DNA from: Mytilus trossulus
Lineage: Eukaryota > Mollusca > Bivalvia > Mytilida > Mytilidae
Direction of reading: 5' to 3'
Assembly: GCF_036588685.1 (NCBI RefSeq)
Contig: NC_086374.1
Span: 22,436,886-22,500,885 of the forward strand
Length of the DNA: 64,000 nucleotides
A program made the translations under genes and the position numbers. Shown here one piece after another: positions 15,001 through 30,000 of the stretch (the stretch's first letter is position 1; each line of letters begins with the position of its first letter). The notes under the pieces were generated by a model. That model saw nothing but the letters and a program-made list of their open reading frames with translations. It did not search any database and was not told the origin of the DNA.

Positions 15001-18000
15001 ATGTGTTGTAATAGATAAGATCAATGTATTTTTAAGTCATAAATTGCATGTGTTTGAAAATATCCCCAATATTAGAAAATGTAACAAATCTTTTAAGTTT
15101 TCTCAGACAGCTTCCATTTAGAAAAATCCACTGCTGGCATTTATTCAATGACTTAAGAAATCAACAAAAAAAATGTCATTCATTCTTATTTGAACTTTGT
15201 GCTGGTTTCCCTTTTAATTCCTGGTGAGTTTTACATTTCAAGGTATATTTTTGTTTAAGTTGATAAAATATGTTAGCTCTACATTTTGTCAAAGATGGGC
15301 AAAAGATACTTAAAAGTACCCTGAAGATATGAAAAATCCTATGCCTAACAATTATAAAACATGAAAAAAATTAAGGAAAGATTTTTTTTAGAATATTTCA
15401 GGCTGCTCTAACCATACAAAATTGATAAATACTGTAAAAGTAAAAGAAATTTAAATCATATTTAAAACAATTTAATTAATAAGTTCTCAGCCTAACTGTA
15501 CAACATACCTGTACCAAACTCTATATCAACAAAGTCATCACAGACGATTGGCATCCTACGATCAACAAATGGATGTTTGACAAACTTTCCATGGAGGTGT
15601 GAATATCTCTTGTCTTCTGGATGTACAGCTACAGCAGTATCACCTAACATGGTCTCTATACGTGTGGTGGCCACAACTAGTTCTTGATCTGAGTATAAAG
15701 TGTGTAAAGTTAATATATACAACTGATTTTGTATTATTGAATGATTTAGGGAAAATCTGTCCATTCATTGTTACTGTAGAAACATTAAATTCTGTGGGGT
15801 TAAAATTTTGTGGTTTTGTCTCTCTGTAAGATGTCATGGGGATTTAATTTCGTGGTTTCCTTAAACTGTAAGTGGTTTTATATGGAGGTTCAATTTTCGT
15901 GGGGGTTTTAATTTCGTGAATATATTCTTTCCATGAAATAATGAAATTAAATCCTCCACAAAAATTTCTGCTTTTACAGCATATCACATAATAGATTTAG
16001 AGAATTAAAGACTTATGATTTTCACTAAAAAAAATATATATTCTATATGAATTCTAGAACACTTAAGAGATTCGGCATACCACACTATTTAATTTTGAAA
16101 ACTGTTTGAAATGCTTTTAAGAATTTCATGCTGAACATGCCCTTTCTCCAACCTTTTTTTTTTTGCAAGAGATTACAGAAATCTTATTGTGAACAATTGT
16201 TTTGCATAGGCTAAAAAATTTGTTTGTCCAATTTATATGGATTTCATAATAACAATGTGCAAAAAAAACCTCAATCATCCATATGAGAAAACAATTCCTG
16301 TAAATGGTTTATTTTTTAGAGAAAGGACTTACTGATGTAAGAGAAATCATTGGTATTGATACATAGCTACCTATTACTGACTGACTTTATCAGATATCAT
16401 ATTACCTGAATCTTCAACAGGGTAGGCAAAAGACACCAGAACACCAAACTCAACTTTGTCTTTATACCCTGGTACTGGTAAAAATGTTCTACCACTTAAT
16501 TCTTTCTTGTCAACCTGAGAAAATGAGGGACACATGAGTACATTTTGAGTAACCCATAATTTAAACAATAGGAATCCTTACCATAATAAATATATAAAAG
16601 GAATCATCTTATATGGTTATATCACATCCTCTTACTAACCATCGTTATGGCTGATAAAATAGGATCTGTGTTCCTAATTCCTATTCAAAATAACTGTTTT
16701 TCTATTCTGTATGGCTGGTTTTTCAATGGTCTTTGTAATCATTAACAAAAGATTTTGATCTGCATTACCTAGGGATCTACAGTATCAATAGCCAGATAAA
16801 GGGTTCGTGAATAAACACAAAAATGCATGCACAGGATTTATAAAGACTTTTTTTATGAATCTGACTTCCTATCAAAGTCATGTCTACCACTCTAGTAACT
16901 TAGTTTTATTATTGTAAATAAAGCTTATTTACAACAGCAGTTTTCCTACCATAGTATCATCCTCAATTACAGTGGTATGGTCTTATAACATGTGATGTCT
17001 ATAATCTAGGTTTAAATAATGGAGGCATTTTTGCTTGTTAGTGCAATGTTACTCATCTAAGAGAATGATCTTCCTACAGCATTGTTTACAAAATTTTTAA
17101 TATACTGATTTTTGATTTTGTTTTGTACAATACATAAATCAGGGAATTCTTTTTTTCATTTTGAATTGATTTACATTTGTCATGTTGGGCCTTTTTAAAG
17201 CTCATTATGCTGTTCGGGTTTTGCTCATTGTTGAAAGCAAACCTATAGTTGTCAATATGTACATCATTTAGTGGCTGTTATAAAGATGTCTGATTGGCAA
17301 TCAAACCACATCATCTTATTTCTACAGCGTATGCCTATTCCAGTATACAATTAACTGTGTTACCTCTATATCTGATATGGCAGATTTCAGTGTACAGGAC
17401 CAGTTCACAAGTCTGACAGATCGGTAGATCAACTTCTTCTCATGTAGTTTGATGAAAGCCTCCTTCACAGCTGTGCACAATTTCTGTACAAAAATACAAA
17501 TACAAATCAATAAGTTACAAGCAAACCTTGATCACTATAGGGAGTTTCAATTCTGAGCAGGTAAATGTATATCAATCCAAATGAAATGGAATATTAAACA
17601 TTTATCACTTGCAAAACACAATTCTTATTTCAGAGCAAGTGTATTAACTTACACTATTGTTATCTCAGAAACTAAATTCGCTTGGAAATTATTTCACTAC
17701 ACAAACACATGTATGTACTGAGAATTGTGACTGCTTTTAAAATTTTATATTCTGCATTCATTTTGATATAATGAACAAAAAAGCAAATTTAAATTTAGAG
17801 AGTTGAAAGCTTTTTTCTAGAATAACCTTAATCAGGGTACCCAAATCCAAAATTTAAAACCCACTTTTTTTTAACCTTGGTGAATAGTTGTCTAATTTTT
17901 AAATCCCCTTATAAAATAATAAAATAGATGTAAATGACTCCGTTGTTATCTCTGAACTAATATTGTTGTTTCAGTGTTATATGGTTGTTTCAGTGTTAAT

Positions 18001-21000
18001 ATGGTTGTTTCGGTGTAAATATTGTTGTCTCAGAGTTAATATGGTTGTCTCAGTGTTAATAGGGTTGTCTCAGAGTTAATAGGGTTGTCTCAGAGTTAAT
18101 ATGGTTGTCTCAGAGTTAATAGGGTTGTCTCAGAGTTAATAGGGTTGTCTCAGAGTTAATATTTTTGTCTCAGAGTTAATATGGTTGTCTCAGAGTTAAT
18201 AGGGTTGTCTCAGAGTTAATAGGATTGTCTCAGAGTTAATATGGTTGTCTCAGTGTTAATAGGGTTGTCTCAGAGGTAATAGGGTTGTCTCAGAGTTAAT
18301 ATGATTGTCTCAGAGTTAATAGGGTTGTCTCAGTGTTAATAGGGTTGTCTCAGAGTTAATAGGGTTGTCTCAGTGTTAATATGGTTGTTTCGGTGTTACT
18401 ATGGTTGTTTCAGTGTTAATATGGTTGTTTCGGTGTTACTATGGTTGTTTCAGTGTTAATATGGTTGTTTCGGTGTTAATATTGTTGTCTCAGAGTTAAT
18501 ATGGTTGTCTCAGAGTTAATATGGTTATCTCAGTGTTAATAGGGTTGTCTCAGAGTTAATAGGGTTGTCTCAGTGTTAATATTGTTGTCTCAGTGTTAAT
18601 ATGGTTGTCTCAGTGTTAATATTGTTGTCTCAGTGTTAATATTGTTGTCTCAGTGTTAATATTGTTGTCTCAGTGTTAATATTGTTGTCTCAGTGTTAAT
18701 AGGGTTGTCTCAGTGGTAGTATGGTTGTAACAGTGTTAATATGGTTGACTCTCAGTTGAATATGGTTTTCTCAATGTTAACATAGTTGTTTCTGTGTTAA
18801 TATTGTTGTCTCAGCTTAAATATTGTTGTCTCAGTGGTAACATGGTTGTCCCAGTGTTAATTTGGTTGTCTAAGAGTTAATATGGTTATCCGAGTGTTAA
18901 TATGGTTGTCTCTGTGTTAATAAGGTTATCTAAGTGTTAATATGGTTGTTCCAGTGTTAATATGGTTGTCTCTTTGTTAATAAGGTTGTCTACATGTTAA
19001 TATGGTCGTCTCTGTGTTAATAAGGTTGTCCAAGTGTTAATATGGTTGTCCCAGTGTTAATATGGCTGTCTTGGTGTTAATGTGGTTGTGTCTGCTGTGT
19101 TAATATAGTTGTCTCAAAGTTAACATGGTTTTTCTCTGTGTTAATATGGTTTTTCTCTGCTTGTCTGATCAAAACTGACATAGATCTTGACATATATATA
19201 GACAAGCATTTATAATATATCGGTATCTCTAGAGGTTTATTCTTGTTCTATTGTATTGTTGGTTTAATGTCTAAACAGAGTAAATCCTACATTTTTTTTA
19301 TCATTATAAAGAAAATATTGATGTGTTCTTATAAAATAAGACATACTGGATCCATGGTAAAACAAGCTCTGTCCCAATCATAAGATCCTCCTAGTTTCTT
19401 TAACTGATGATATATTCTGTCTCCTTTCCTGTTCAAATATTCATAATAAATAGTTATAGTAATAATTAGAATTAATAACATGACAATCAACTATATATAC
19501 TGTTCGAAGTGTTGTGTGCTAGTCAGATTCCGCACTTAAAATACTAAGTTTAATAAAATTAGATAAATAAATTTGGTATATTTACTGTCTTCTGATTGGT
19601 TAAAATTATTAGTTTTATTTTCAATGTTGTCAATTTTATGGGACACGCCCACTCTGACGTTGTGTATTCATACGCAAACATGTTTGTATGTTGCTATTGT
19701 TAACATATATGATACAAAAAGCCTTATTTTTTATGAAAATTTATTTATAATGAATAGCTATAATCTATTTTGAATTTATTGAACCATAAAACTAATTTTT
19801 GACTCTTCACATTGAATAATCCGCGAAGCTTTTCAATTCTGAAGCAGATTTGTAACTAAAGAGAAGTCTTAAAGTGTATAATTAATCCATCAATTGGTTT
19901 GTAAACAATTTCATCAGTTTGAGTTTTACCGATGGCAATAACTTCTATAAAGAATCTTAGCTAGTAACCGACATATAATTAAAGTGATCATATTTGAATA
20001 CCTTCATGCCTGAGAAGATTGACTCCAACTAGCCAACTCTTAATATATTCAAATCTATACCTGCAGCTATATATGTAGATTAAGTCCTTACTGACAATAA
20101 ATCTATTAGCCCTATGTCTTAAAATAAACTTACTCATTTTTCCAGTTCCACACTTGTTCCACAAATTTTTCTCTTCCAAGTTCATGTCGACTTATTTTCT
20201 TCTCCCTCATTAGTTTTTTCTCGACCACAACTTGTGTCGCTATACCAGCATGATCACAGCCAGGGTTCCACAAGACAATCTTACCATGCATTCTGTGCCT
20301 AAAATGTTTCAGTAAGTATGAACAGTTTTTTAATTGGCAAACAAACAAGTCTAATTTACTGATTTTATGACTTTTTGGGTCACATTACATTTATGTACAA
20401 AATATGTATAATACCATATTTCTAAAAAAAACACTTGAAATCAGTATTGCAAGTAACAAGGTCAAAATTTAGTTCAACCTGCCATAATTCTGTGTGATTT
20501 TCACAAAAAGAACTTTATAAATAGTTGCTTTTTTGTTATATCTTAATGTTTCTGGATTATACAAGTTGTCAATGATGGTTTTTGTCATGTGCATTCAATT
20601 CTTGCACGCCTTATATAAATTATAGATGCAATTCATAGCTTGATAAGTTTTATTGGACAGATGTCTAGAAGTTATCTGTAAACCTCTGGATGTCTTTAAG
20701 TTAGTATTATTGTTAGGTGGAGTTCCCATAGATTCCTACCCCTTTTTGTAACTATATTACAAAATTGTTCATAGTAATAAGTAATGAATACTGAAAACTG
20801 CCAGAGTATTGGAGTTAAAACATTCCAAAAAAAATTCATTATAATTCATGGGATGGTAAATTTTGTTGATTGAGTTGGTACAGGCATACCATGACTTTAC
20901 ACATCAGGAAGATGTACAAAACTTAAACAAATGTCACACTTACCATCTAGTTATAGCATCTTCTACAGCATTTGTAAGAGCATGGCCTAAATGTAATGAT

Positions 21001-24000
21001 CCAGTAACATTAGGGGGAGGTATTACCATCACAAATTTATCTTCATAGGCTACGTTGGTAAAATCTCTTCCCTGTATAAAACATAATACTTCAATTTAAA
21101 ACTATACGCTTGCAGGAGCCTAAACAGTTCTCTAGGTAAAAATATGCAATATTAAAATCATTAAAAATAGTAGCAGCAATCCCTCACACACATATTAAGA
21201 TATCACAAGGTTTGATGCTGATGCACTTTAAAAAATTCATTTTTTAAAGCCTCATTCAAGGGAAATAGTACAAACAAGGAATCAATTGATGGTTCCCATA
21301 ACTTTAATTTCATGTAAATCTTGTCTTTTGATAAGTTAACATGCAGTTTCTTCTCCTTTTATTTTCTAGTGATTACTCAATTATTGAAGATTATTCTTTC
21401 TAGCAGTTACAGTTGTCAAAATAAATGCCTGGTAATCCACAAGATCAGCCCGATAATATTCTGTGAAGATTGTCAAATTATCAAAATCCCCATGATCAGT
21501 ACCACACCCATGCATGAGTTTATAATCTCCTTTATCAGAAGTTTTGTATCAGAAATATTTGCCTATTTCATGTATTTGATCTGCATTTGAAACCTATGAC
21601 TTTTAATTTTAAGAATGTAAACATTTGGCTGCAAAACTTTTTTTTATACAAAACTAGGTGAGTTGTATTAATGAATTGAACTATTTGAGATCACAGCATA
21701 AGTAGTATCATTTTAAGAGCTTAATCAAATTAAAACAAGAATGTGTTCATCGTACAAAGTTGCCCCAAGTTTAAAGTTGAAAGGACTTCAACTTCATCAA
21801 AACCTACCTTGACCAAAAATGTTAACCTGAAGTGGGACAGACATTACGACAAACGAACAAATGAACAGACAAAGTAACACAAGTAACACAATGTACAGAC
21901 CAGAAAACATAATGCCCATAAATGGGGCATAAAAATTATTCCATATTAGACAGTTTTTGTTGGCAGATTGATTGTTAATATTTAGATACAGTCAAATCGT
22001 TCTAAACATCAATAAGTTTGTCAAACCTCAATGGAACTTTATGAAAATTTGAAAGAAGTTTCTTCACTTTCCATGAATAGCATTTGAAGAAAACATTGGA
22101 ATATTTTATTTTCACTTTTCAAAATTGACTGATAAACTGAATTTTTTTTAGTTCACATTACAAATTAGATAAAGTTTTTTTTATATATAAAATCAATAAT
22201 CTTTTTTTTTAATATATCATTCATGGAATTGCAGGAAATTTTAACAGAATGCTCTTGATCATTTATTGACAAATTTGGCAAAACTTCCTTAAATCTAGAA
22301 ATAGTACTTTGGTAAAACCTAGATTTTTTTCTTCTTAATTTTTTCACATTCTACTGATATCTGAACAACATTGCATGCCTGTCTATGTTTGTTTTTTTTT
22401 TAAATCTTTTGGTCTTGTGTTGTTCTCTGGAATGCTAATTTATCACTATCACAACAATCTTTGTCCAACTTGTTGGGTTGCTGACTCACTGATAATTGTC
22501 CCATACCGCCTTATATTATAAACATTGTCTACATGAGCATTTACAACAGGTATATATTACACATAATAGATCTTACACCATACTCTGGTTTGAAGAAACC
22601 CTGTTCCACCCACCAGTCATACCAAGCAGCCTCTACATACTGAGGACTGTAGGAATCTGGCATCACCCCAGATATGTCTACAAAGAAAAATTATCTCTCT
22701 TTAAAGTATTAAATCTTGTATTAAATCCATGAGACTCGCAGATTTTAGCCAATAATAAGGGTCATGCACCTAGTTACTACACTGTCAGAAATAGATTTAT
22801 GTTGAACTGCATTCATTCTGCTAACTGATAAAAAACCATGTGTAGCATATTACAAATTTTGGTGTTAAATAAGCTTTCATAGTTGTTTTGTATTCCATGT
22901 TATAGAAACTAAATTAGAAATGTCACAGATTTTTAAATTTCAATTTTACTTTATCAAGTTGAACTTCAACTGAAAACCTTAAACTATCAAGTGCAGGAAT
23001 TCATCTCTTTCATTATAGCTGAAAAATATTCACTGGCAAAAATCAGCTTGTCAAGTTATTATGTTAACAAACATACTGTAACTTGAACTGTTTTTGTCTC
23101 ACTTGGCTTTGTGTTGGTTAATAAGATTTTACCTTTTTTATGACCTGGTTTTGTGTTTCCTTCATACTGCACAACAGTTTTTTCCTTCTTTTCTTTCTTT
23201 TTCTGTAAAATAAATAACGAAAGAAGATATCAAACAATCTACATTGTACTTATGTAATAAATAACTAGAGGCTCCAAAGAGCCTGTGTCGCTCACCTTGG
23301 TCTATGTGAATATCAAACAAAGGAAGCAGATGGATTCATGACAAAATTGTGTTTTGGTGATGGTGATGTGTTTGTAAATCTTACTTTACTAAACAGTCTT
23401 GCTGCTTACATTTATCTCTATCTATAATGAACTTGGCCCAGTAGTTTCAGTGGAAAATGTTAATAAAAATTTACAAATTTTATGAAAATTGTTAAAAATT
23501 GACTATAAAGGACAATAACTCCTTAGGGGGTCAATTGACCATTTAGGTCATGTTGACTTATTTGTAAATCTTACTTTGCTGAACATCATTGCTGTTTACA
23601 GTTTATCTGTATCTATAATAATATTCAAGATAATAACCAAAAACAGCAAAATTTCCCTAAAATTACCAATTCAGGGGCAGCAACCCAACAATGGGTTGTC
23701 AGATTCATCTGAAAATTAAAGGGCAGATAGATCTTGATCTGATAAACAGATTTACCACCTGTCAGATTTGCTCTAAATGCTTTGGTTTTTGAGGTATAAG
23801 CCAAAAACTGCCTTTTACCCCTATGTTCTATTTTAGCTGTGGCGGCCATCTTGATTTGATGGTCGGGTCACCGGACACATTTTTTAAACAAGATACCCCA
23901 AAGATGATTGTTGTCAAGTTTGGATTAATTTGTCCTAGTAGTTTCAGAGGAGAAGATTTTTGTAAAAGATAACTAAGATTTACGAAAAATGGTTAAAAAT

Positions 24001-27000
24001 TGACTATAAAGGGCAATAACTCCTAAAGGGATCAACTGACCATTTCGGTCATGTTGACTTATTTGTAAATCCTACTTTGCTTAACATTATTGCTGTTTAC
24101 AGTTTATCTCTATCTATAATAATATTCAAGATAATAACCAAAAACAGCAAAATTTCCACAAAATTATCAATTCAGGGGCAGCAACCCAACAACAGGTTGA
24201 TTGATTCATCTGAAAATTTCAGGGCAGATAGATCTTGACCTGATAAACATTTTTACCCCTTGTCAGATTTCTTCTAAATGCTTTGGTTTTTGAGTTATAA
24301 GCCAAAAACTGCATTTTACCCCTATGTTCTATTTTTAGCCGTGGCGGCCATCTTGGTTTGTTGACCAGGTCACGCCACACATTTTTTAAACTAGATACCC
24401 CAATGATGATTGTGGCCAAGTTTGGTTCAATTTGGCCTAGTAGTTTCAGAGGAGAAGATTTTTGTAAAAGATAACTAAGATTTACGAAAAATGGTTAAAA
24501 ATTGACTATAAAGGGCAATAACTCCTAAAGGGGTCAACTGACCATTTCGGTCATGCTGACTTATTTGTAAAGCCTACTTTGCTAAACATTATTGCTGTTT
24601 ACAGTTTATTTCTATCTATAATAATATTCAAGATAATAACCAAAAACAGCAAAATTTCCACAAAATTACCAATTCAGGGGCAGCAACCCAACAACGGGTT
24701 GACTGATTTATCTGAAAATTTCAGGGCAGATAGATCTTGACCTGATCAACAATTTTACCCCATGTCAGATTTCCTCTTAATGCTTTGGTTTTTGAGTTAT
24801 AAGCCAAAAACTGCATTTTACCCCTATGTTCTATTTTTAGCCGTGGCGGCCATCTTGGTTGGTTGACCGGGTCACGCCACACATTTTTTAAACTAGATAC
24901 CCCAATGATGATTGTGGTCAAGTTTGGTTCAATTTGGCCCAGTAGTTTCAGAGGAGAAGATTTTTGTAAAAGTTAACAACGACGACGGACGACGGACGAC
25001 AGACGACGGACGACAGATGACGCCGGACGCCGGACGCAAAGTGATGGGAAAAGCTCACTTGGCCCTTCGGGCCAGGTGAGCTAAAAATAAATGGGAAAAT
25101 GTGTCCATGGGACATCGATGATGCCCCTGCTTGCATACCATATATTGTCATAACTGAAGATGGTAGAAGTGACTCTACCCAATTTTGTACTTGATCTGAG
25201 TTTTGAGGTAATACGTTTTGTGTATGTCTCATAACAATTCAGCAGTTTTTATGTTTTAGTCAATAACAGTTATAGTGACGCCACCAAAATTAAAATTTGA
25301 TCTGAATTATGTGGTAATAAGCATTGATTATAAGTTTCATAACATTTGGTTGAGACAAACAAAGGTTAGTGAACCGAAAGAAAACAATCAACAGTTTTTA
25401 TGATAAGAAAGGGGAATAACTCAAGAACAGTTAAAAGTGATGCCTGCAATTTTTCGAAATTAATCTGAATTATGTGATAATCAAGGTAATAACCATAATG
25501 TTGTTAAAGTTTTATAACATTTGGTTAACATGGTTAAGGGAAACTAAAGTTAGAGAATGCAAATGAAATTCTCAGCAATTTTAATGTTTATATACATGTA
25601 GGGACATACATTTTGTAACTCAAGAAAAGTAAAAGAAAATGTGAAAATGGTGACCCCCAACAAAAACCCAGACTCTCTTTATCATTATATTAATGAGGGG
25701 GCATAAGACCTTAAACAGGACTACGGGATCAGGTGTTTTTAAGCTCAGGATTTCGGGATTGACCCTTTTGTGCTTCTAATTTGGGGACTTCTGGATTTCG
25801 TGTATTTTAAGCTAAGGATTTCAGGATCAGAACCCATCCTACCCTCCCCCATTACAGTTAACCAGGAACTCATGATTATTATAATAGTATACACCTTATC
25901 GCTATTTGTCAGCCATTACTAGATATCACACAGGTTCCCATAAAATTATGACGTCATAAAACAAAATAGCTGATGGCACAATATAAAAGTGATTGTTGTA
26001 TGCGTCAAAAGTTCAAGCGGCTGGGTCAGCCGGAATTAGGGATAAGGTGTATACAACAGGAGGATGATGAAGTGAATGTGGTGAATTTACCTATTGCAAG
26101 ATATATAAAAGCTTAAAAGTAGATTTCAACAATATAAAGTCTCAATATGACAATACACCTTATTGCTATTTGTCTGCAATTACTGGATATCACATAGGTT
26201 CCCAATAAAATTTTGATGACATAAAACAAAACATCCGACCCCACAATGGAAAAGTGATTGTGTATAATGACAATACACCTTATCGCTATTTAGCCCATTC
26301 TGGGAAAAAGTCATTTATACAACTTCCTGTTTGGGTCACCGGCCGAAAAATGGAGGTCATCATTAGCATGATTAGTGAGCTAGGGGAGAAAAAATTTTAG
26401 AAAGTGATCATCAAGAAACTTTGATATAGTATGATCCACTTTTTTCAAAATTAAAATTAAAGTAAAAAAATATTTTGTTTAAAGTATTTACGGTAGTTTA
26501 AACAGGTCTCATTAAAAGTATCATGCATGGTGAATTGTTTAAGGTTCGTCATAACAAACGGACAAATATGGCTGTATTTATATGCCAACCAGATGCTCCG
26601 CAGGGCGTAGCTTTATACGACCGCAGAGGTTGAACCCTGAACGGTTGGGGCAAGTATGGACACAACATTCAAGCTGGATTCAGCTCTAAATTTGGATTGT
26701 GATTAAATAGTTGACACAGCATAGGTTTCTGACACAGAATGAATGTGTTCTAATGAACTTAAAATTTTTTGTTTTCTCTTAGAGCAATTCACTATGCTGT
26801 TGAATATTAATCCTCTCAAAAAAATGTTTGAAGAAATTTTCATTTAATTTATGAAATTTCATTTCAAATGAGAAAATTGAACCCATTTTTTTTAATCACA
26901 TCCCCCTTTCCCTTATTCAAAATTAATCTCAATTAAATTTCTAATGGAGTTTGCAACAATAACTACTCATTTAAATACATCATAAAATATTAAGATGTAA

Positions 27001-30000
27001 AAAAACTGCTTGTTATCACTGAATGGTAAAGATTATTTTAATTTATCAGTTGGTAGTAAAAAGTGAATATACATTGTATATAACAAAGATTTGAGTTGAT
27101 TCTGGACAAAGAAAGATAACTCCAATTAAAAAAATATATTGCTATTTCACAATATTGTGCAATTAGATATTTCTTGCTTACTATTCTGGACAAAGAAAGA
27201 TAACTCTTATTAAAAAAAAAATTGCTATTTCACAATATTGTGCAATTAGATATTTCTTGCCATTGTGCAATACTGTGCAATTGAAAAGACTTGCTATTGC
27301 ACAATACTTAATATAATATTTAGATCCTGATTTGGACCAACTTGAAAACTGGGCCCATAATCAAAAATCTAAGTACATGTTTGGATTCAGCATATCAAAG
27401 AACCCCAAGATTTCAATTTTTGTTAAAATCAAACTAAGTTTGATTTTGGACCCTTTGGACTTTAATGTAGACCAATTTGAAAACAGGACCAAAAATGAGG
27501 AATCTACATACACAGTTAGATTTGGCATATCAAAGAACCCCATTCATTCAATTTTTAATGAAATCAAACAATGTTTAATTTTGGACCCCGATTTGGACCA
27601 ACTTGAAAACTGGGCCAATAATCAAGAATCTAAATACATTTTTAGATTCAGCATATCAAAGTACCCAACCGATTAATTTTTTGTCAAAATCAAACTAAGT
27701 TTAATTTTGGACCCTTTGGACCTTAATGTAGACCAATTTGAAAATGGACCAACAATTAAGAATCTACATACACAGTTAGATTCCGCATATCAAAGAACCC
27801 CAATTATTCAATTCTTGATGAAATCAAAAAAAGTTTAATTTTGGACCCTTTGGGCCCCTTTTTCCTAAACTGTTAGGACCAAAACTCCCAAAATCAATAC
27901 CAACCTTCCTTTTGTGGTCATAAACATTGTGTATAAATTTCATTGATTTCTATTAACTTAAACTAAAGTTATTGTTGGAAAACCAAGAATAATGCTTATT
28001 TGGGCCCTTCTTTGGCCCCTAATTCCTAAACTGTTGAAACCAAAACTCCCAAAATCAATCCCAAGCTTTCTTTTGTGGTCATAAACCTTTTGTCAAAATT
28101 TCATAGATTTCTATTAACTTAAACTAAAGTTATAGCGCGAAAACCAAGATAATGCTTATTTGGGCCCTTTTTGGCCCCTAATTCCTAAAATGTTTGGACC
28201 AAAACTCCCAGAATCAATACCAACCTTCCTTTTGTTGTCATAAACCTTGTGTTAAAATTTCATAGATTTCTATTCACTTTTACTAAAGTTAGAGTGCGAA
28301 AACTAAAAGTATTCGGACGACGACGACGACGACGACGACGCCGACGACGACGACGACGACGACGACGACGCCAACGTGATAGCAATATACGACGAAAATT
28401 TTTTTAAAATTTGCGGTCGTATAAAAATTACTCTGAGTACAGACTTACCTGTAAAGTTGGAAAAGTTTTAATGCCTAGCATCCACTAGATATAAACTAGA
28501 GGCTCTAAAGAGCCTGTGTCGCTCACCTTGGTACATTTGTATATGTGAATATTCAACAAAGGACACAGATGGATTCGTGACAAAATTGTGTTTTGGTGAT
28601 GGTGATATGTTTGTAGATCTAACTTTACTGAACATTCTTGCTGCGTACATGTACATATATCCCCATCTATAATGATTGGCCCAGTAGTTTCAGTTGAAAG
28701 TGTTAGTAAAAATTTACAAATTTTATGAAAATTGTTAAAAATTGACTATCGATTCGTCTGAAACTTTCAGGGCAGATAGATCTTGACCTGATAAACAATT
28801 TAACCCATGCCAGTTTTGCTCTTAATGCTTTTGTTTTTGAGTTATAAGCCAAAAACTGCATTTTATCCCATGTTCTATTTTTAGCCATGGCAGCCATCTT
28901 GATAGGTTGACCAGGTCAAAGGACACAATTTTTAAACTAGATACCCCAATGATGATTGTGGCCAAGTTTGGTTTAATATGGCGCAGTAGTTTCAGAGGAG
29001 AAGATTTTTGTAAAAGATAACTAAGATTTACGAAAAATGGTTAAAAATTGACTATAAAAGGCAATAACTCCTAAAGGGGTCATTTGACCATTTCGGTCAT
29101 GTTGACTTATTTGTAAATCTTATTTTGCTGAACATTATTGCTGTTTACAGTTTATCTCTATCTATAATATTTTTCAAGATAATAACCAAAAACAGCAAAA
29201 TTTTCTTAAAATTACCAATTTAGGGGTAGCAACCCAACAACAAGTTGTCCGATTCATCTGAAATTTTCGGGGCAGATAGATCTTGACCTGATAAACAATT
29301 TTACCCCATGTCAGAATTGCTCTAAATGCTTTGGTTTTTGAGTTATAAGCCAAAAACTGCATTTTACCCCTATGTTCTATTTTTAGCCATGGCGGCCATC
29401 TTGGTTGGTTGACCGGGTCACCGGACACAATTTTTAAACTAGATACCCCAATGATGATTGTGGCCAAGTTTGGTTTAATTTGGCCTAGTAGTTTCAGAGA
29501 AGAAGATTTTTGTAAAAGTTAACGCCGGACGCAGGACGACGACGACTGACGACGACGACAGACGCCGGACGCAAAGTGATGAGAAAAGCTCACTTGGCCC
29601 TTTGGGCCAGGTGAGCTAAAAAGTTAAATCCATTTTGTGTTTCAGAAAGATAAAATCTCTTTTGGATTTTGATGGGCATTTTTTTTCCTTCATGCAAAAG
29701 GTGTGAAAATTGACTAAGTTGTGGAACAACTATGAGATGCTCCCTCAGGTAAAAAAACGGTTTGTATTGTTTTCATTGTCCTTATTGACCATAGACACCA
29801 GGTATCTTCACAACTATAGGTGAGTTAAAGAGTTTATCTGAGTCAGTGAGTGGACAGTATCAAAGTAATGCAGGTGTTTGTTTATTTTTGCACCTTCTGA
29901 AGAAAGGGAAAAAAATGCCCAGCAAAAACCAAGAAAGATCTTATCTTTCTTAAACACAAAATGCATTTAACTTTTATTAGCTAGTGGATGCTAGGCATTA

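Noticed and set aside
17941-19165. Regular repeats that could suggest a CRISPR array
   Set aside because: The 20-bp units are contiguous with no unique spacers, in an intron of an animal gene. It is a minisatellite.
27332-27676. 114-codon frame shared with 10032-10355 as a transposon protein
   Set aside because: It is translation of short internal repeats ([12 protein letters not shown]-type) in a non-coding element.
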